Below are positions 37,857 to 45,314 of a stretch of 45,314 bases of DNA, piece after piece (positions within the stretch are counted from its first letter, which is position 1; each line of letters begins with the position of its first letter). The position numbers were made by a program, and so were the translations under genes. This DNA comes from Vibrio tasmaniensis 1F-187 (lineage in GTDB: Bacteria > Pseudomonadota > Gammaproteobacteria > Enterobacterales > Vibrionaceae), in NCBI RefSeq assembly GCF_000272405.2, contig NZ_AJZM02000397.1, positions 1-45,314 on the forward strand, given 5' to 3'. The notes under the pieces are model-generated. The model had not been told where the DNA came from and did not search any database. It saw only the letters and a list, made by a program, of their open reading frames with translations.

Positions 37857-38960
37857 ATGAATCCCATTAAAAAATACGAACAAGATATAAAAGAACATGG
37901 ATTTCAAAGAGATCCAGCACAAGAGCAAGCCGTTAAATCTTTAGATGAACTCTTTCATCAATTCCAAGATTACATGAATGCCCCTATTCCTCAACTGACT
38001 CGATTCCAAAAGTTAATGGGCAAAAAGCCAGAACTGCCACTGCCACCAAAAGGCCTCTATTTTTGGGGCGGCGTCGGGCGCGGTAAAACCTATTTAATGG
38101 ATACGTTCTACGATGCCTTGCCGACCACAAAAAAAATGCGCGTTCACTTTCACCGTTTTATGTATCGAGTCCATGATGAGCTAAGGGCGCTAGGTAATGT
38201 TAGCGACCCGTTGCCTTTAGTCGCAGATAAGTTGAAAGAAGAAGCGGATATTATCTGTTTTGATGAATTCTTTGTTTCAGACATTACCGATGCCATGATC
38301 TTAGGAACTTTGTTCCAAGAGTTATTCGCTCGAAACGTTATCTTGGTTGCGACCTCTAATATTCCACCTGCGGATCTGTATCGCAACGGGTTACAGCGAG
38401 CGCGTTTCTTACCCGCTATTAAGCTCATTCAAGATAACTGTCATATTCTTAATGTTGATAGCGGAATTGATTATCGTCTGAGAACCTTAGAGCAGGCTGA
38501 GATCTACCATTACCCACTGGATAGCCAAGCGAACATTAACCTCGAAACATATTACGCGCAGCTTGTTGGTGAAGATAAAGAGAAGCTTAAGCAGATAGAG
38601 GTTAATCACCGTCAATTAGATGTGGTCGAAGCGAGTGATGGTGTGCTGCATGGTACTTTTGCTCAGCTTTGTCAGTCGGCTCGTAGCCAGAACGATTATA
38701 TTGAGTTGTCTCGGGTTTATCACACGGTTCTATTGGCTGATGTGTTGCAAATGGGCGCGACTTCCGATGACGCTGCTAGACGCTTTATTGCGTTAGTTGA
38801 TGAGTTCTATGAGCGCAATGTGAAACTGATTATTTCAGCGGAAGTGGAGTTAGAAAAGCTATACACCCATGGTCAACTAGAGTTTGAGTTTAAACGTTGT
38901 CAGTCGCGTTTAATTGAAATGCAGAGCCATGAGTATTTGGCAAGAGAACACTTAAGTTAG
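37857..38960 (+). CDS. zapE: Cell division ATPase ZapE (AFG1-like, YhcM)
   Basis: ZapE is a cytoplasmic P-loop ATPase of the AFG1 family that associates with the FtsZ ring and affects its stability under stress. The 367-residue protein has Walker A GGVGRGKTYLMD (about residues 65-76), followed by RVHFHRFM. Walker B-like IICFDEFFVSDITDAM and the sensor ATSNIPPADLYRNGLQRARFLP come next. These are all hallmark AFG1 blocks. It is divergent from zapG and precedes the rplM-rpsI operon. I see no convincing terminator in the gap before rplM. Confidence 0.95.
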   Translation: MNPIKKYEQDIKEHGFQRDPAQEQAVKSLDELFHQFQDYMNAPIPQLTRFQKLMGKKPELPLPPKGLYFWGGVGRGKTYLMDTFYDALPTTKKMRVHFHRFMYRVHDELRALGNVSDPLPLVADKLKEEADIICFDEFFVSDITDAMILGTLFQELFARNVILVATSNIPPADLYRNGLQRARFLPAIKLIQDNCHILNVDSGIDYRLRTLEQAEIYHYPLDSQANINLETYYAQLVGEDKEKLKQIEVNHRQLDVVEASDGVLHGTFAQLCQSARSQNDYIELSRVYHTVLLADVLQMGATSDDAARRFIALVDEFYERNVKLIISAEVELEKLYTHGQLEFEFKRCQSRLIEMQSHEYLAREHLS

Positions 38961-39042
38961 CTTTGATTATCTCGAATAAGAAAGAGAATTAAAAAAATCG
39001 TGATTTTGTTCAAAAAGAGGTGATTTTTTCTTCGCTCTTCTC

Positions 39043-39048
39043 TATAAT
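39043..39048 (+). promoter_or_regulatory. Probable -10 element of the rplM-rpsI promoter
   Basis: A perfect TATAAT is followed by a GC-rich stretch (CCTGCGACC), the kind of discriminator seen in growth-rate-regulated ribosomal promoters. The -35 region is poor (GTGATT at 17 bases). The resulting leader of about 150 bases before rplM could hold the operator for autogenous control by L13, which is known in E. coli; no specific structure was proved here. Confidence 0.5.
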
Positions 39049-39207
39049 CCTGCGACCTACCGTTACTGCGGGCCTCTAGCGATGAGTAAAATCACGTTAT
39101 GCCAAGAGTTTTCCAACACTCGAAGGGGTGATGAATGGTAACTCTTAGACAGTGGGAATACGCGAGTATTCCTTAAGTGTAAATTTTTTAAATAGGTAAT
39201 TATTAGC

Positions 39208-39636
39208 ATGAAAACTTTCGTTGCTAAACCAGAAACTGTAAAACGCGACTGGTATGTTGTAGACGCTGAAGGCAAAACTCTTGGCCGTCTAGCAAGTGAA
39301 ATCGCTTCTCGCCTACGCGGCAAGCACAAAGCAGAATACACTCCTCACGTAGACACTGGTGATTACATCATCGTTGTTAACGCTGAGAAAGTTGCTGTAA
39401 CTGGTAACAAAGCTAAGGGTAAGGTTTACTACCGTCACTCTGAGTTCCCAGGTGGTCTTAAAACTATCACTTTTGAAAAGCTAATTGCTAAGAAACCAGA
39501 AATGGTTCTTGAACTAGCAGTTAAAGGTATGCTTCCACGTGGTCCACTAGGCCGCGCGATGTACCGTAAGCTTAAAGTGTACGCTGGTACTGAGCACAAC
39601 CATGTTGCTCAACAGCCACAAGTACTAGACATCTAA
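39208..39636 (+). CDS. rplM: 50S ribosomal protein uL13
   Basis: uL13 is an early-assembling large-subunit protein that binds 23S rRNA domain II. The 142 residues begin [20 protein letters not shown] and contain [20 protein letters not shown] and [20 protein letters not shown], matching the family at full length. In E. coli it also represses its own operon. It is followed by rpsI after 13 bases, the universal bacterial pair. Codon use is strongly biased (abundant GCT, CGT, AAC), as in highly expressed genes. Confidence 0.98.
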   Translation: MKTFVAKPETVKRDWYVVDAEGKTLGRLASEIASRLRGKHKAEYTPHVDTGDYIIVVNAEKVAVTGNKAKGKVYYRHSEFPGGLKTITFEKLIAKKPEMVLELAVKGMLPRGPLGRAMYRKLKVYAGTEHNHVAQQPQVLDI

Positions 39637-39649
39637 GGGGATTAAGACA

Positions 39650-40042
39650 ATGGCAGAGAATCAATACTACGGCACTGGTCGTCGCAAAAGCTCAGCAGCT
39701 CGTGTTTTCATCAAACCAGGCTCTGGTGAGATCGTAATCAACAAGCGCAGCCTTGATGTTTACTTCGGTCGTCCAACTTCTCGTATGGTTGTTAAACAAC
39801 CTCTTGAGCTAGTTGAACTAACTGAGAAACTTGACCTTTACATCACTGTTTCTGGTGGTGGTATTTCAGGTCAAGCTGGCGCAATCCGCCACGGTATCAC
39901 TCGTGCTCTTATGGAATACGATGAAACTCTACGTCCTGCTCTACGTGCAGCTGGCTATGTTACGCGTGACGCTCGTTGCGTTGAACGTAAGAAAGTTGGT
40001 CTACGTAAAGCACGTCGTAAACCTCAATTCTCTAAGCGTTAA
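39650..40042 (+). CDS. rpsI: 30S ribosomal protein uS9
   Basis: uS9 sits in the 30S head; its C-terminal tail contacts P-site tRNA. The 130 residues begin [20 protein letters not shown] and end with the basic tail [12 protein letters not shown], whose final Lys-Arg reaches the P site. A GGGG site precedes the ATG. It is the second gene of rplM-rpsI and ends before the terminator at 40097-40124. Confidence 0.98.
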   Translation: MAENQYYGTGRRKSSAARVFIKPGSGEIVINKRSLDVYFGRPTSRMVVKQPLELVELTEKLDLYITVSGGGISGQAGAIRHGITRALMEYDETLRPALRAAGYVTRDARCVERKKVGLRKARRKPQFSKR

Positions 40043-40096
40043 TTTTTCTTTACGAAAAAGTACACGCTCCCAGTTTTTCGACTGGAATTGTGGTTC

Positions 40097-40124
40097 AAAG
40101 CTCGGCTATATGCCGGGCTTTTTG
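40097..40124 (+). terminator. Terminator after rpsI
   Basis: AAAGCTCGGC pairs with GCCGGGCTTT (one G.U) around TATAT, followed by T residues, 55 bases after the rpsI stop. Confidence 0.88.
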
Positions 40125-40190
40125 TTTTTATGCCCCCTCTAAACGCTTTCCCTCCCTCGTTTTATTTCCAAATTCTTATATTTTGAAAGC

Positions 40191-40233
40191 TTTTGTAACC
40201 CAATGTGCGCTTTGCCTCATGATTGTTACAAAA
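40191..40233 (+). promoter_or_regulatory. Inverted repeat upstream of petABC
   Basis: TTTTGTAAC (40191-40199) and GTTACAAAA (40225-40233) form a 9-bp inverted repeat with 25 bases between. It lies about 140 bases before petA within the 330-base gap after rpsI, which otherwise holds only the rpsI terminator and an AT-rich stretch. It may be an operator for a dimeric regulator of the respiratory operon. No regulator can be named from sequence alone. Confidence 0.35.
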
Positions 40234-40372
40234 AGGTAGCTTTATCTTGTCAAAAAGTAGGGTTTTATTTATCATTTGCCGTCAATAAATAGAACTAAAT
40301 ACATATTTTGTTAGCCATGCTCTTTATTCGGAATTATTTCAATCCATAAGGAGCAAATGGGAGAATGTTTGG

Positions 40373-40963
40373 ATGAGCAACGCGCCTTTAAATAACGGTC
40401 GCAGGCGTTTCTTAACCGCAACAACAGCCGTTGTTGGTGGTTTAGGAGCAGCTGCTGTAGCCGTGCCTTTTATTAAATCATGGAATCCGAGTGCCAAGGC
40501 GAAAGCTGCAGGCGCACCGGTGGAAGTGGAAGTCAGTAAGTTAGAGCCGGGACAAATGGTTCGTGTCGAGTGGCAAGGTAAGCCTGTATGGGTTGTACGC
40601 CGTGCTGAATCGGTGCTAGAGAATCTAAAAGCGATCGGTGGTCAACTTCGTGACCCTCAATCTGAAGCTGAACAACAACCAGAATACGCGCAGAACGAGT
40701 TTCGTTCAATTAAGCCGGAATTCTTCGTTGCTGTTGGTTTCTGTACGCACTTAGGTTGTTCTCCAACTTACCTGCCAGATTCTTTTGCAGAACAAGTTCA
40801 GGGTGTTAAGTCTGGTTTCTTCTGTCCTTGCCATGGTTCAAAGTTTGATATGGCAGGTCGAGTATTCCAAGGCGTACCTGCTCCATTGAATCTTGTTGTA
40901 CCAAAGCATATGTATTTGAGTGACACTAAGATCATGATCGGTGTGGACGAGGGAGACGCGTAA
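40373..40963 (+). CDS. petA: Ubiquinol-cytochrome c reductase Rieske iron-sulfur subunit PetA
   Basis: This is the [2Fe-2S] subunit of the cytochrome bc1 complex, passing an electron from ubiquinol to cytochrome c1. The 196-residue protein has a twin-arginine signal (NGRRRFLT, residues 8-15) leading into its single N-terminal membrane anchor. The cluster ligands lie in CTHLGC (C124, H126) and CPCHGS (C151, H154), with C129 and C153 forming the stabilising disulfide. The stop overlaps the petB start by one base (TAATG). It begins the petABC operon. Confidence 0.97.
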   Translation: MSNAPLNNGRRRFLTATTAVVGGLGAAAVAVPFIKSWNPSAKAKAAGAPVEVEVSKLEPGQMVRVEWQGKPVWVVRRAESVLENLKAIGGQLRDPQSEAEQQPEYAQNEFRSIKPEFFVAVGFCTHLGCSPTYLPDSFAEQVQGVKSGFFCPCHGSKFDMAGRVFQGVPAPLNLVVPKHMYLSDTKIMIGVDEGDA

Positions 40964-42228
40964 TGCAAGGATTGCTTGATTGGGTAGAGAAACGTCTACC
41001 CGCGATGAATGCTTACAAGAAGCATTTATCTGAATACCCAATGCCTAAGAACTTTAACTTTTGGTACCTTTTTGGTTCTTTAGCAATGTTAGTACTGGTT
41101 AACCAAATCCTTACGGGTATTTGGCTGACGATGAACTATGTACCGTCTGGTGAGGGTGCATTTGCTTCTGTTGAATACATCATGCGTGATGTGGAATACG
41201 GTTGGCTACTGCGTTACATGCACTCAACAGGTGCATCGGCATTCTTCGTTGTGATCTACCTGCATATGTTCCGTGGTCTAATCTACGGTTCTTACCAAAA
41301 GCCTCGTGAGTTACTTTGGATCTTCGGTATGTTGATCTTCTTAGTGCTTATGGCTGAGGCTTTCATGGGCTACCTACTACCATGGGGTCAAATGTCTTAC
41401 TGGGGTGCTCAGGTAATCATTTCTCTGTTTGGTGCGATCCCTGTTATAGGTGATGACCTAACGCTTTGGATCCGTGGTGACTACATCATCTCTGGTGCAA
41501 CGCTGAACCGTTTCTTCGCACTGCACGTTATTGCTCTGCCAATTGTACTTCTGCTGCTTATCGTACTTCACGTACTGGCGCTGCACGAAGTGGGTTCGAA
41601 CAACCCAGACGGTATCGAAACTAAGCTTCCTAAAGGCACAATGGGCGACGACTACAAAACTCAGTTCCCATTCCACAAGGATTACACTAAGAAATACGAC
41701 ATCATTGACTCTATTCCTTTCCACCCATACGGGACGGTAAAAGATATGGTTGGTGTTGCTGGTTTCCTATTCTTGTTCTGTTACGTGCTGTTCTTTAACC
41801 CAGAAATGGGTGGGTACTTCCTTGAGCCGCCTAACTTTGAAGCTGCAAACCCGCTGAAAACACCTGAGCATATTGCTCCAGTTTGGTACTTCACGCCGTT
41901 CTACGCTGTACTTCGTGCTGTTCCAGATAAGCTGTTAGGTGTAGTTGCAATGGGCGCTTCAATTGTTGTGCTATTCCTACTGCCATGGTTCGACCGTTGT
42001 AAAGTGCGTTCTTACCGTTACCGTAGCAAACTGCATTTGATTAACATCATCCAATTCACAATAAGCTTTATTGCGCTTGGTGTACTTGGTGCGCTTCCAG
42101 CAACGCCTACATACACGCTATTAGCTCAAATCTTTAGCTTAGGTTACTTCATGTTCTTCGTTATGCTGTGGTTCTACAGTAAAAATGAAGCGACGAAACC
42201 ATTACCAGAAAGGGTGACATTCAAATGA
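40963..42228 (+). CDS. petB: Ubiquinol-cytochrome c reductase cytochrome b subunit PetB
   Basis: This integral membrane subunit binds hemes bL and bH and both quinone sites. The 421-residue protein has about eight transmembrane helices. Heme ligand histidines fall in RYMHSTGAS and YLHMFRG (helix B) and in RFFALHVIALP and LIVLHVLALHEVGSNNPDG (helix D). The Qo-site motif is given as PVWYFTPFYAVLRA, the bacterial equivalent of PEWY. The long C-terminal region with extra helices is usual for proteobacterial cytochrome b. It overlaps petA by one base and petC by four, giving tight stoichiometric coupling. Confidence 0.97.
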   Translation: MQGLLDWVEKRLPAMNAYKKHLSEYPMPKNFNFWYLFGSLAMLVLVNQILTGIWLTMNYVPSGEGAFASVEYIMRDVEYGWLLRYMHSTGASAFFVVIYLHMFRGLIYGSYQKPRELLWIFGMLIFLVLMAEAFMGYLLPWGQMSYWGAQVIISLFGAIPVIGDDLTLWIRGDYIISGATLNRFFALHVIALPIVLLLLIVLHVLALHEVGSNNPDGIETKLPKGTMGDDYKTQFPFHKDYTKKYDIIDSIPFHPYGTVKDMVGVAGFLFLFCYVLFFNPEMGGYFLEPPNFEAANPLKTPEHIAPVWYFTPFYAVLRAVPDKLLGVVAMGASIVVLFLLPWFDRCKVRSYRYRSKLHLINIIQFTISFIALGVLGALPATPTYTLLAQIFSLGYFMFFVMLWFYSKNEATKPLPERVTFK

Positions 42229-42962
42229 AAAAGTGGATTGTAATTTTATTTGCTATGTTGCCGTCACTAGCGATGGCAGCGGGTGCAGGCGTACCATTAG
42301 ACAAAGCAAACAATGATTTAACAGACAAAGCTTCATTGCAAAATGGCGCTAAGATGTTCATGAACTACTGTTTCGCTTGTCACTCAACGCAGTACCAACG
42401 TTATGAACGTGTTGCGAATGATTTGGAGATTCCTTTAGACCTAATGAAGGAAAACCTGATCTTCGATCCTGAAGTGAAAATTGGTAGCTTGATGGTTAAC
42501 GCTATGCCTTCTGAGCAAGCTGCTAGTTGGTTTGGTGCTCCACCACCAGATCTAACATTGGTTGCTCGTGTTCGTGGCGCAGATTGGCTATACACGTACC
42601 TTCGTACTTTCTATGAAGATCCGTCTCGTCCATTTGGTGTGAACAACCTGGTTTTCCCAAGTGTTGGTATGCCGCATGTTCTTGAAGAGCTACAAGGTAT
42701 CCCAACGCCAATCTACGATACTCACATGGTCGATGGTGAGGAAGTTAAGGTTGTTGTTGGCACTGAAACGGATGGTTCTGGCGAATTAAGTGCTGGTGAG
42801 TATGACGAAGCAGTTCGTGACCTTGTTAACTTTTTGGTTTACTCGGGCGACCCTGTTCAACTTGAGCGTCATGCTATGGGTTGGTGGGTAATGGCCTTCT
42901 TAGTAATCTTCACTATCATCGTGATTTTGCTGAAGAAAGAGTATTGGCGTGATGTGCACTAA
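42225..42962 (+). CDS. petC: Ubiquinol-cytochrome c reductase cytochrome c1 subunit PetC
   Basis: Cytochrome c1 accepts electrons from the Rieske cluster and passes them to soluble cytochrome c. The 245-residue precursor has a signal peptide ending AMA near residue 18. It has a covalent heme motif CFACH (49-53), the distal methionine region (VFPSVGMPHVLEE), and a C-terminal membrane anchor at about 215-237 (WWVMAFLVIFTIIVILL) with a basic end. It ends the petABC operon. A terminator at 43006-43036 lies between it and sspA. Confidence 0.96.
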   Translation: MKKWIVILFAMLPSLAMAAGAGVPLDKANNDLTDKASLQNGAKMFMNYCFACHSTQYQRYERVANDLEIPLDLMKENLIFDPEVKIGSLMVNAMPSEQAASWFGAPPPDLTLVARVRGADWLYTYLRTFYEDPSRPFGVNNLVFPSVGMPHVLEELQGIPTPIYDTHMVDGEEVKVVVGTETDGSGELSAGEYDEAVRDLVNFLVYSGDPVQLERHAMGWWVMAFLVIFTIIVILLKKEYWRDVH

Positions 42963-43005
42963 TTGTGCTATAATACCGTGCTAATTCCCAAATTATGTTA
43001 ATGTT

Positions 43006-43036
43006 CAATGGAGGCTTTAGGCCTCCATTGTTTTTA
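43006..43036 (+). terminator. Terminator between petC and sspA
   Basis: A 10-bp perfect stem CAATGGAGGC/GCCTCCATTG closes a TTTAG loop and is followed by TTTTTA. It ends only 24 bases before the sspA start, so the sspA promoter must lie at or upstream of it, or sspA depends on readthrough. Confidence 0.85.
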
Positions 43037-43059
43037 TTTAAAGTGTACTGGAGGGCTCC

Positions 43060-43695
43060 ATGGCTGTAGCTGCCAATAAACGTTCTGTAATGACTCTTTT
43101 CTCAAGTGCTTCTGATATGTATAGCCATCAGGTGCGCATTGTTCTTGCTGAAAAAGGCGTAAGTGTTGAAGTTGAGTTGGTTGATGAAAAAAATCTACCA
43201 GCAGAGCTTGTTGAACTGAACCCGTACAAATCAGTACCTACTCTTGTTGATCGTGAGCTTGCTCTATATGACTCTAAGATCATCATGGAATACCTAGATG
43301 AGCGTTTCCCTCATCCACCATTGATGCCTGTATACCCGGTTGCTCGTGGTAACAGTCGTCTAATGATGTACCGAATTGAGCGTAACTGGTATTCAGTTGC
43401 AGAGAAGATCGTTAAAGGCAACGCTGAAGAATCTGAAGCAGCTCGCGTGAAATTACGCAACGACCTATTAACTCTTGCTCCTATCTTCGCTGAGTATGAA
43501 TACTTCATGAGCGAAGAGTTTAGCCTAATTGATTGTTACCTAGCTCCGCTACTATGGCGTTTACCTGAGCTTGGTATCGAACTGATTGGTCCTGGTTCTA
43601 AAGAACTTAAGATTTACATGAACCGCGTATTCGAACGTGATTCATTCCTAGCTTCTCTAACGGAAGCTGAGCGCGAGATGCGACTCGTTCGCTAA
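43060..43695 (+). CDS. sspA: Stringent starvation protein A SspA
   Basis: SspA is a GST-fold protein that binds sigma70 RNA polymerase and alters promoter choice under starvation and acid stress. It is a virulence regulator in several gammaproteobacteria. The 211-residue protein has the thioredoxin-like N-terminal domain (MTLFSSASDMYSHQVRIVL) without the catalytic residues of true glutathione transferases. NPYKSVPTLVDRELALYDS and the helical C-terminal domain follow. It starts after a CTGGAGGG ribosome site. sspB follows after six bases in the conserved sspAB operon. Confidence 0.96.
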   Translation: MAVAANKRSVMTLFSSASDMYSHQVRIVLAEKGVSVEVELVDEKNLPAELVELNPYKSVPTLVDRELALYDSKIIMEYLDERFPHPPLMPVYPVARGNSRLMMYRIERNWYSVAEKIVKGNAEESEAARVKLRNDLLTLAPIFAEYEYFMSEEFSLIDCYLAPLLWRLPELGIELIGPGSKELKIYMNRVFERDSFLASLTEAEREMRLVR

Positions 43696-43701
43696 GCGTT
43701 T

Positions 43702-44196
43702 ATGGATATTTCAAATATGACTCCACGCCGACCATACATGCTTCGTGCATTTTATGAATGGCTGGTTGATAACGAACTGACTCCACACTTGGTTGTTGAA
43801 GCAACATTGCCGGGTGTGAGAGTTCCAGACGAGTTTGTTCAAGATGGTCAGATCATTCTGAACATCGCGCCTCGTGCGGTTGGACAACTTGAACTGGGTA
43901 ACGAAGCTGTGACGTTTAGTGCTCGCTTTAGTGGTCGTCCACACTCTGTGATCGTTCCGCTATACGCAGTACAAGCAATTTATGCTCGTGAGAATGGTGC
44001 TGGTACCATGTTTGAACCTGAAGAGGCTTACATGGAAGCGTTTGAAGAAGGAATTGAAGAAAGTCCTTTTGAAGAACCAGAAAAAGGCCCATCTTTGAGT
44101 GTTGCAACAGCAGACGTAGATGCTGAAGAGTCTGACTCAGAACCTGAGCCATCTCGTCCAGCGAAAGGTCGCCCAAGCCTTCGTGTTATCAAATAG
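43702..44196 (+). CDS. sspB: ClpXP protease specificity-enhancing factor SspB
   Basis: SspB binds ssrA-tagged proteins released from stalled ribosomes and tethers them to ClpXP. The 164-residue protein has the folded substrate-binding domain (RRPYMLRAFYEWLVDNELTP through ARENGAGTMFEPEEAY). An acidic flexible linker of about 45 residues follows, and then the C-terminal ClpX-binding peptide GRPSLRVIK. The ATG at 43702 gives the same N-terminal length as E. coli SspB (MD-x-S-x-x-TPRRPY); the ribosome site is weak, consistent with coupling to sspA six bases upstream. Confidence 0.96.
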   Translation: MDISNMTPRRPYMLRAFYEWLVDNELTPHLVVEATLPGVRVPDEFVQDGQIILNIAPRAVGQLELGNEAVTFSARFSGRPHSVIVPLYAVQAIYARENGAGTMFEPEEAYMEAFEEGIEESPFEEPEKGPSLSVATADVDAEESDSEPEPSRPAKGRPSLRVIK

Positions 44197-44225
44197 CGTT
44201 ATTTTTTAAATAACTCCAAATACAA

Positions 44226-44253
44226 AAAAAGCAGCGATTTATCGCTGCTTTTT
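44226..44253. terminator. Bidirectional terminator between sspB and dolP
   Basis: GCAGCGA pairs with TCGCTGC around TTTA, extended by A/T flanks (AAAAA with TTTTT). It serves sspAB and may serve the convergent dolP from farther away. Confidence 0.88.
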
Positions 44254-44364
44254 CTTTTTGTGCTAACTGATTTTTAGTTGCTAGACTCATTTCGTTAGGC
44301 TTTACCAGCCAACCAACCAACCAGCTAATAAGCAGCTAAGTTGGCTAAGTAAATTCAGAGGGCG

Positions 44365-44970
44365 TTAGTTTACCGAATTGTCATCTTCACCATATTCAAA
44401 CGCTCGAATCACCTGCTTCACACCAGAGATATTACGCGCAACTTCTGTCGCGATATCAGCGTGTTCTCGAGAAACTAATCCAAGCAGAAATACTTCTGAA
44501 TCTTCAGTAATGACTTTGACTTTGATACCGTTAAGCTCAGACTTGGCAAGTAGGGCAGACTTCACTTTAGTGGTAATCCAACTGTCTTTGCTGATAGCAC
44601 TAACAGACAGTGGCTCTTTCACTCGGATCTGGTTGTGTATACTTTCAACCCCCGTTACTGCTTTAGCTTGGCTTTCAAAAGCACGACGTTCAGCATCTGT
44701 CGTTGCTTGCCCCATCAGAACTACTGAACCACGGTAAGAGCTTGCTGTGATACTGACATTGCCGCGAAATGGCGGTTTATTAGTCATAGCTGCAACTTCA
44801 AATTCGATATTATTGTCGCTCCAAATCTCTTTGGTGGTTCGTGTATCGGTGACTAGATTTGCAGTAGTTGCTGCACCAGCAATGAAAAGACCAGCACAAC
44901 CAGATAACGACAGTGTAAGTAGCGAAACACTAATCAGCTTAAGCAGCTTCATAGAAGTTAATGATTTCAT
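44365..44970 (-). CDS. dolP: BON-domain outer-membrane lipoprotein DolP (YraP)
   Basis: DolP is an outer-membrane lipoprotein that supports envelope integrity and localises to division sites in E. coli. The 201-residue precursor has a lipoprotein signal with lipobox LSGC (cysteine at residue 25 from the chosen start). It then carries two BON domains, the first about 55-120 (NVSITASSYRGSVVLMGQAT) and the second about 128-195 (DSWITTKVKSALLAKSELN, EVFLLGLVSREHAD). The ATG at 44970 has CGGAG seven bases upstream; the internal Met7 has no site. It lies 16 bases after the SIS gene, so the pair is co-transcribed, as with diaA-dolP in E. coli. Confidence 0.93.
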   Translation of the reverse strand: MKSLTSMKLLKLISVSLLTLSLSGCAGLFIAGAATTANLVTDTRTTKEIWSDNNIEFEVAAMTNKPPFRGNVSITASSYRGSVVLMGQATTDAERRAFESQAKAVTGVESIHNQIRVKEPLSVSAISKDSWITTKVKSALLAKSELNGIKVKVITEDSEVFLLGLVSREHADIATEVARNISGVKQVIRAFEYGEDDNSVN

Positions 44971-44986
44971 CGTGATGCTCCGTATA

Positions 44987-45314
<328 letters not shown>

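Noticed and set aside
39831..40142. Reading frame of 103 residues overlapping rpsI in another frame
   Set aside because: It is a shadow of rpsI with no ribosome site and no family resemblance.
44316..44352. CCAACC-rich short repeats downstream of dolP as a repeat array
   Set aside because: Only three or four imperfect 4-base units; simple low-complexity sequence that may at most form a weak hairpin.

Overview
The window looks like core chromosome of a Vibrio (Vibrionaceae, Gammaproteobacteria). The support is gene order and protein identity. It contains the macromolecular synthesis operon rpsU-yqeY-dnaG-rpoD with divergent tsaD, then folB-folK-uppP, cca, gspAB, a pit/DUF47 phosphate pair, ygiF-glnE-hldE, tolC/nudF-yqiB-cpdA-yqiA-parE-parC, degS/degQ/zapG/zapE, rplM-rpsI, petABC, sspAB, dolP and diaA. 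I saw no insertion sequence, prophage, CRISPR array or cargo island, and nearly every gene is a recognisable housekeeping gene. I cannot name the species.

The most unusual part is the left edge (about 1-560). A tRNA-Ile2(CAU) gene on the minus strand is split immediately 3' of its anticodon by a 239-nt insertion. This insertion carries the P, Q, R and S core elements of a group I self-splicing intron, a plausible P1 formed with the anticodon itself, and a terminal G. Next to it (491-559) lies a degenerate, intron-less tRNA-Ile(CAU) copy that has lost its T arm and 3' acceptor strand. If no other copy exists in the genome, AUA decoding in this organism depends on ribozyme splicing.

Layout. 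1-720: intron-bearing tRNA, tRNA relic and terminators. 723-5249 (minus): rpoD, dnaG, yqeY, rpsU, with a good sigma70 promoter at 5376-5405. 5508-9983: tsaD, an alpha/beta hydrolase, plsY (minus), folB, folK, uppP. 10084-14834: cca (minus), gspA-gspB for the type II secretion assembly system, ygiM-like gene (minus). 15040-18836: pit and its DUF47 partner (minus), then ygiF. 18876-20979: a small voltage-sensor-type potassium channel (minus) and a chemotaxis receptor with a very short periplasmic loop. 21233-25689: glnE and hldE. 25857-34339: tolC (minus), then nudF, yqiB, cpdA, yqiA, parE, parC on the plus strand.

34477-37637 (minus): degS, degQ and zapG; this is envelope stress proteolysis and division. 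37857-40042: zapE, then rplM-rpsI. 40373-42962: petA-petB-petC encode the complete cytochrome bc1 complex. 43060-44196: sspA-sspB, a starvation regulator and the ClpXP adaptor. 44365-45314 (minus): BON-domain lipoprotein dolP and a SIS-domain protein (diaA) cut by the window edge. Most transcription units end in clear intrinsic terminators, several of them shared between convergent genes. Coordinates of start codons were adjusted from the longest reading frames where a ribosome binding site or family alignment supported it.
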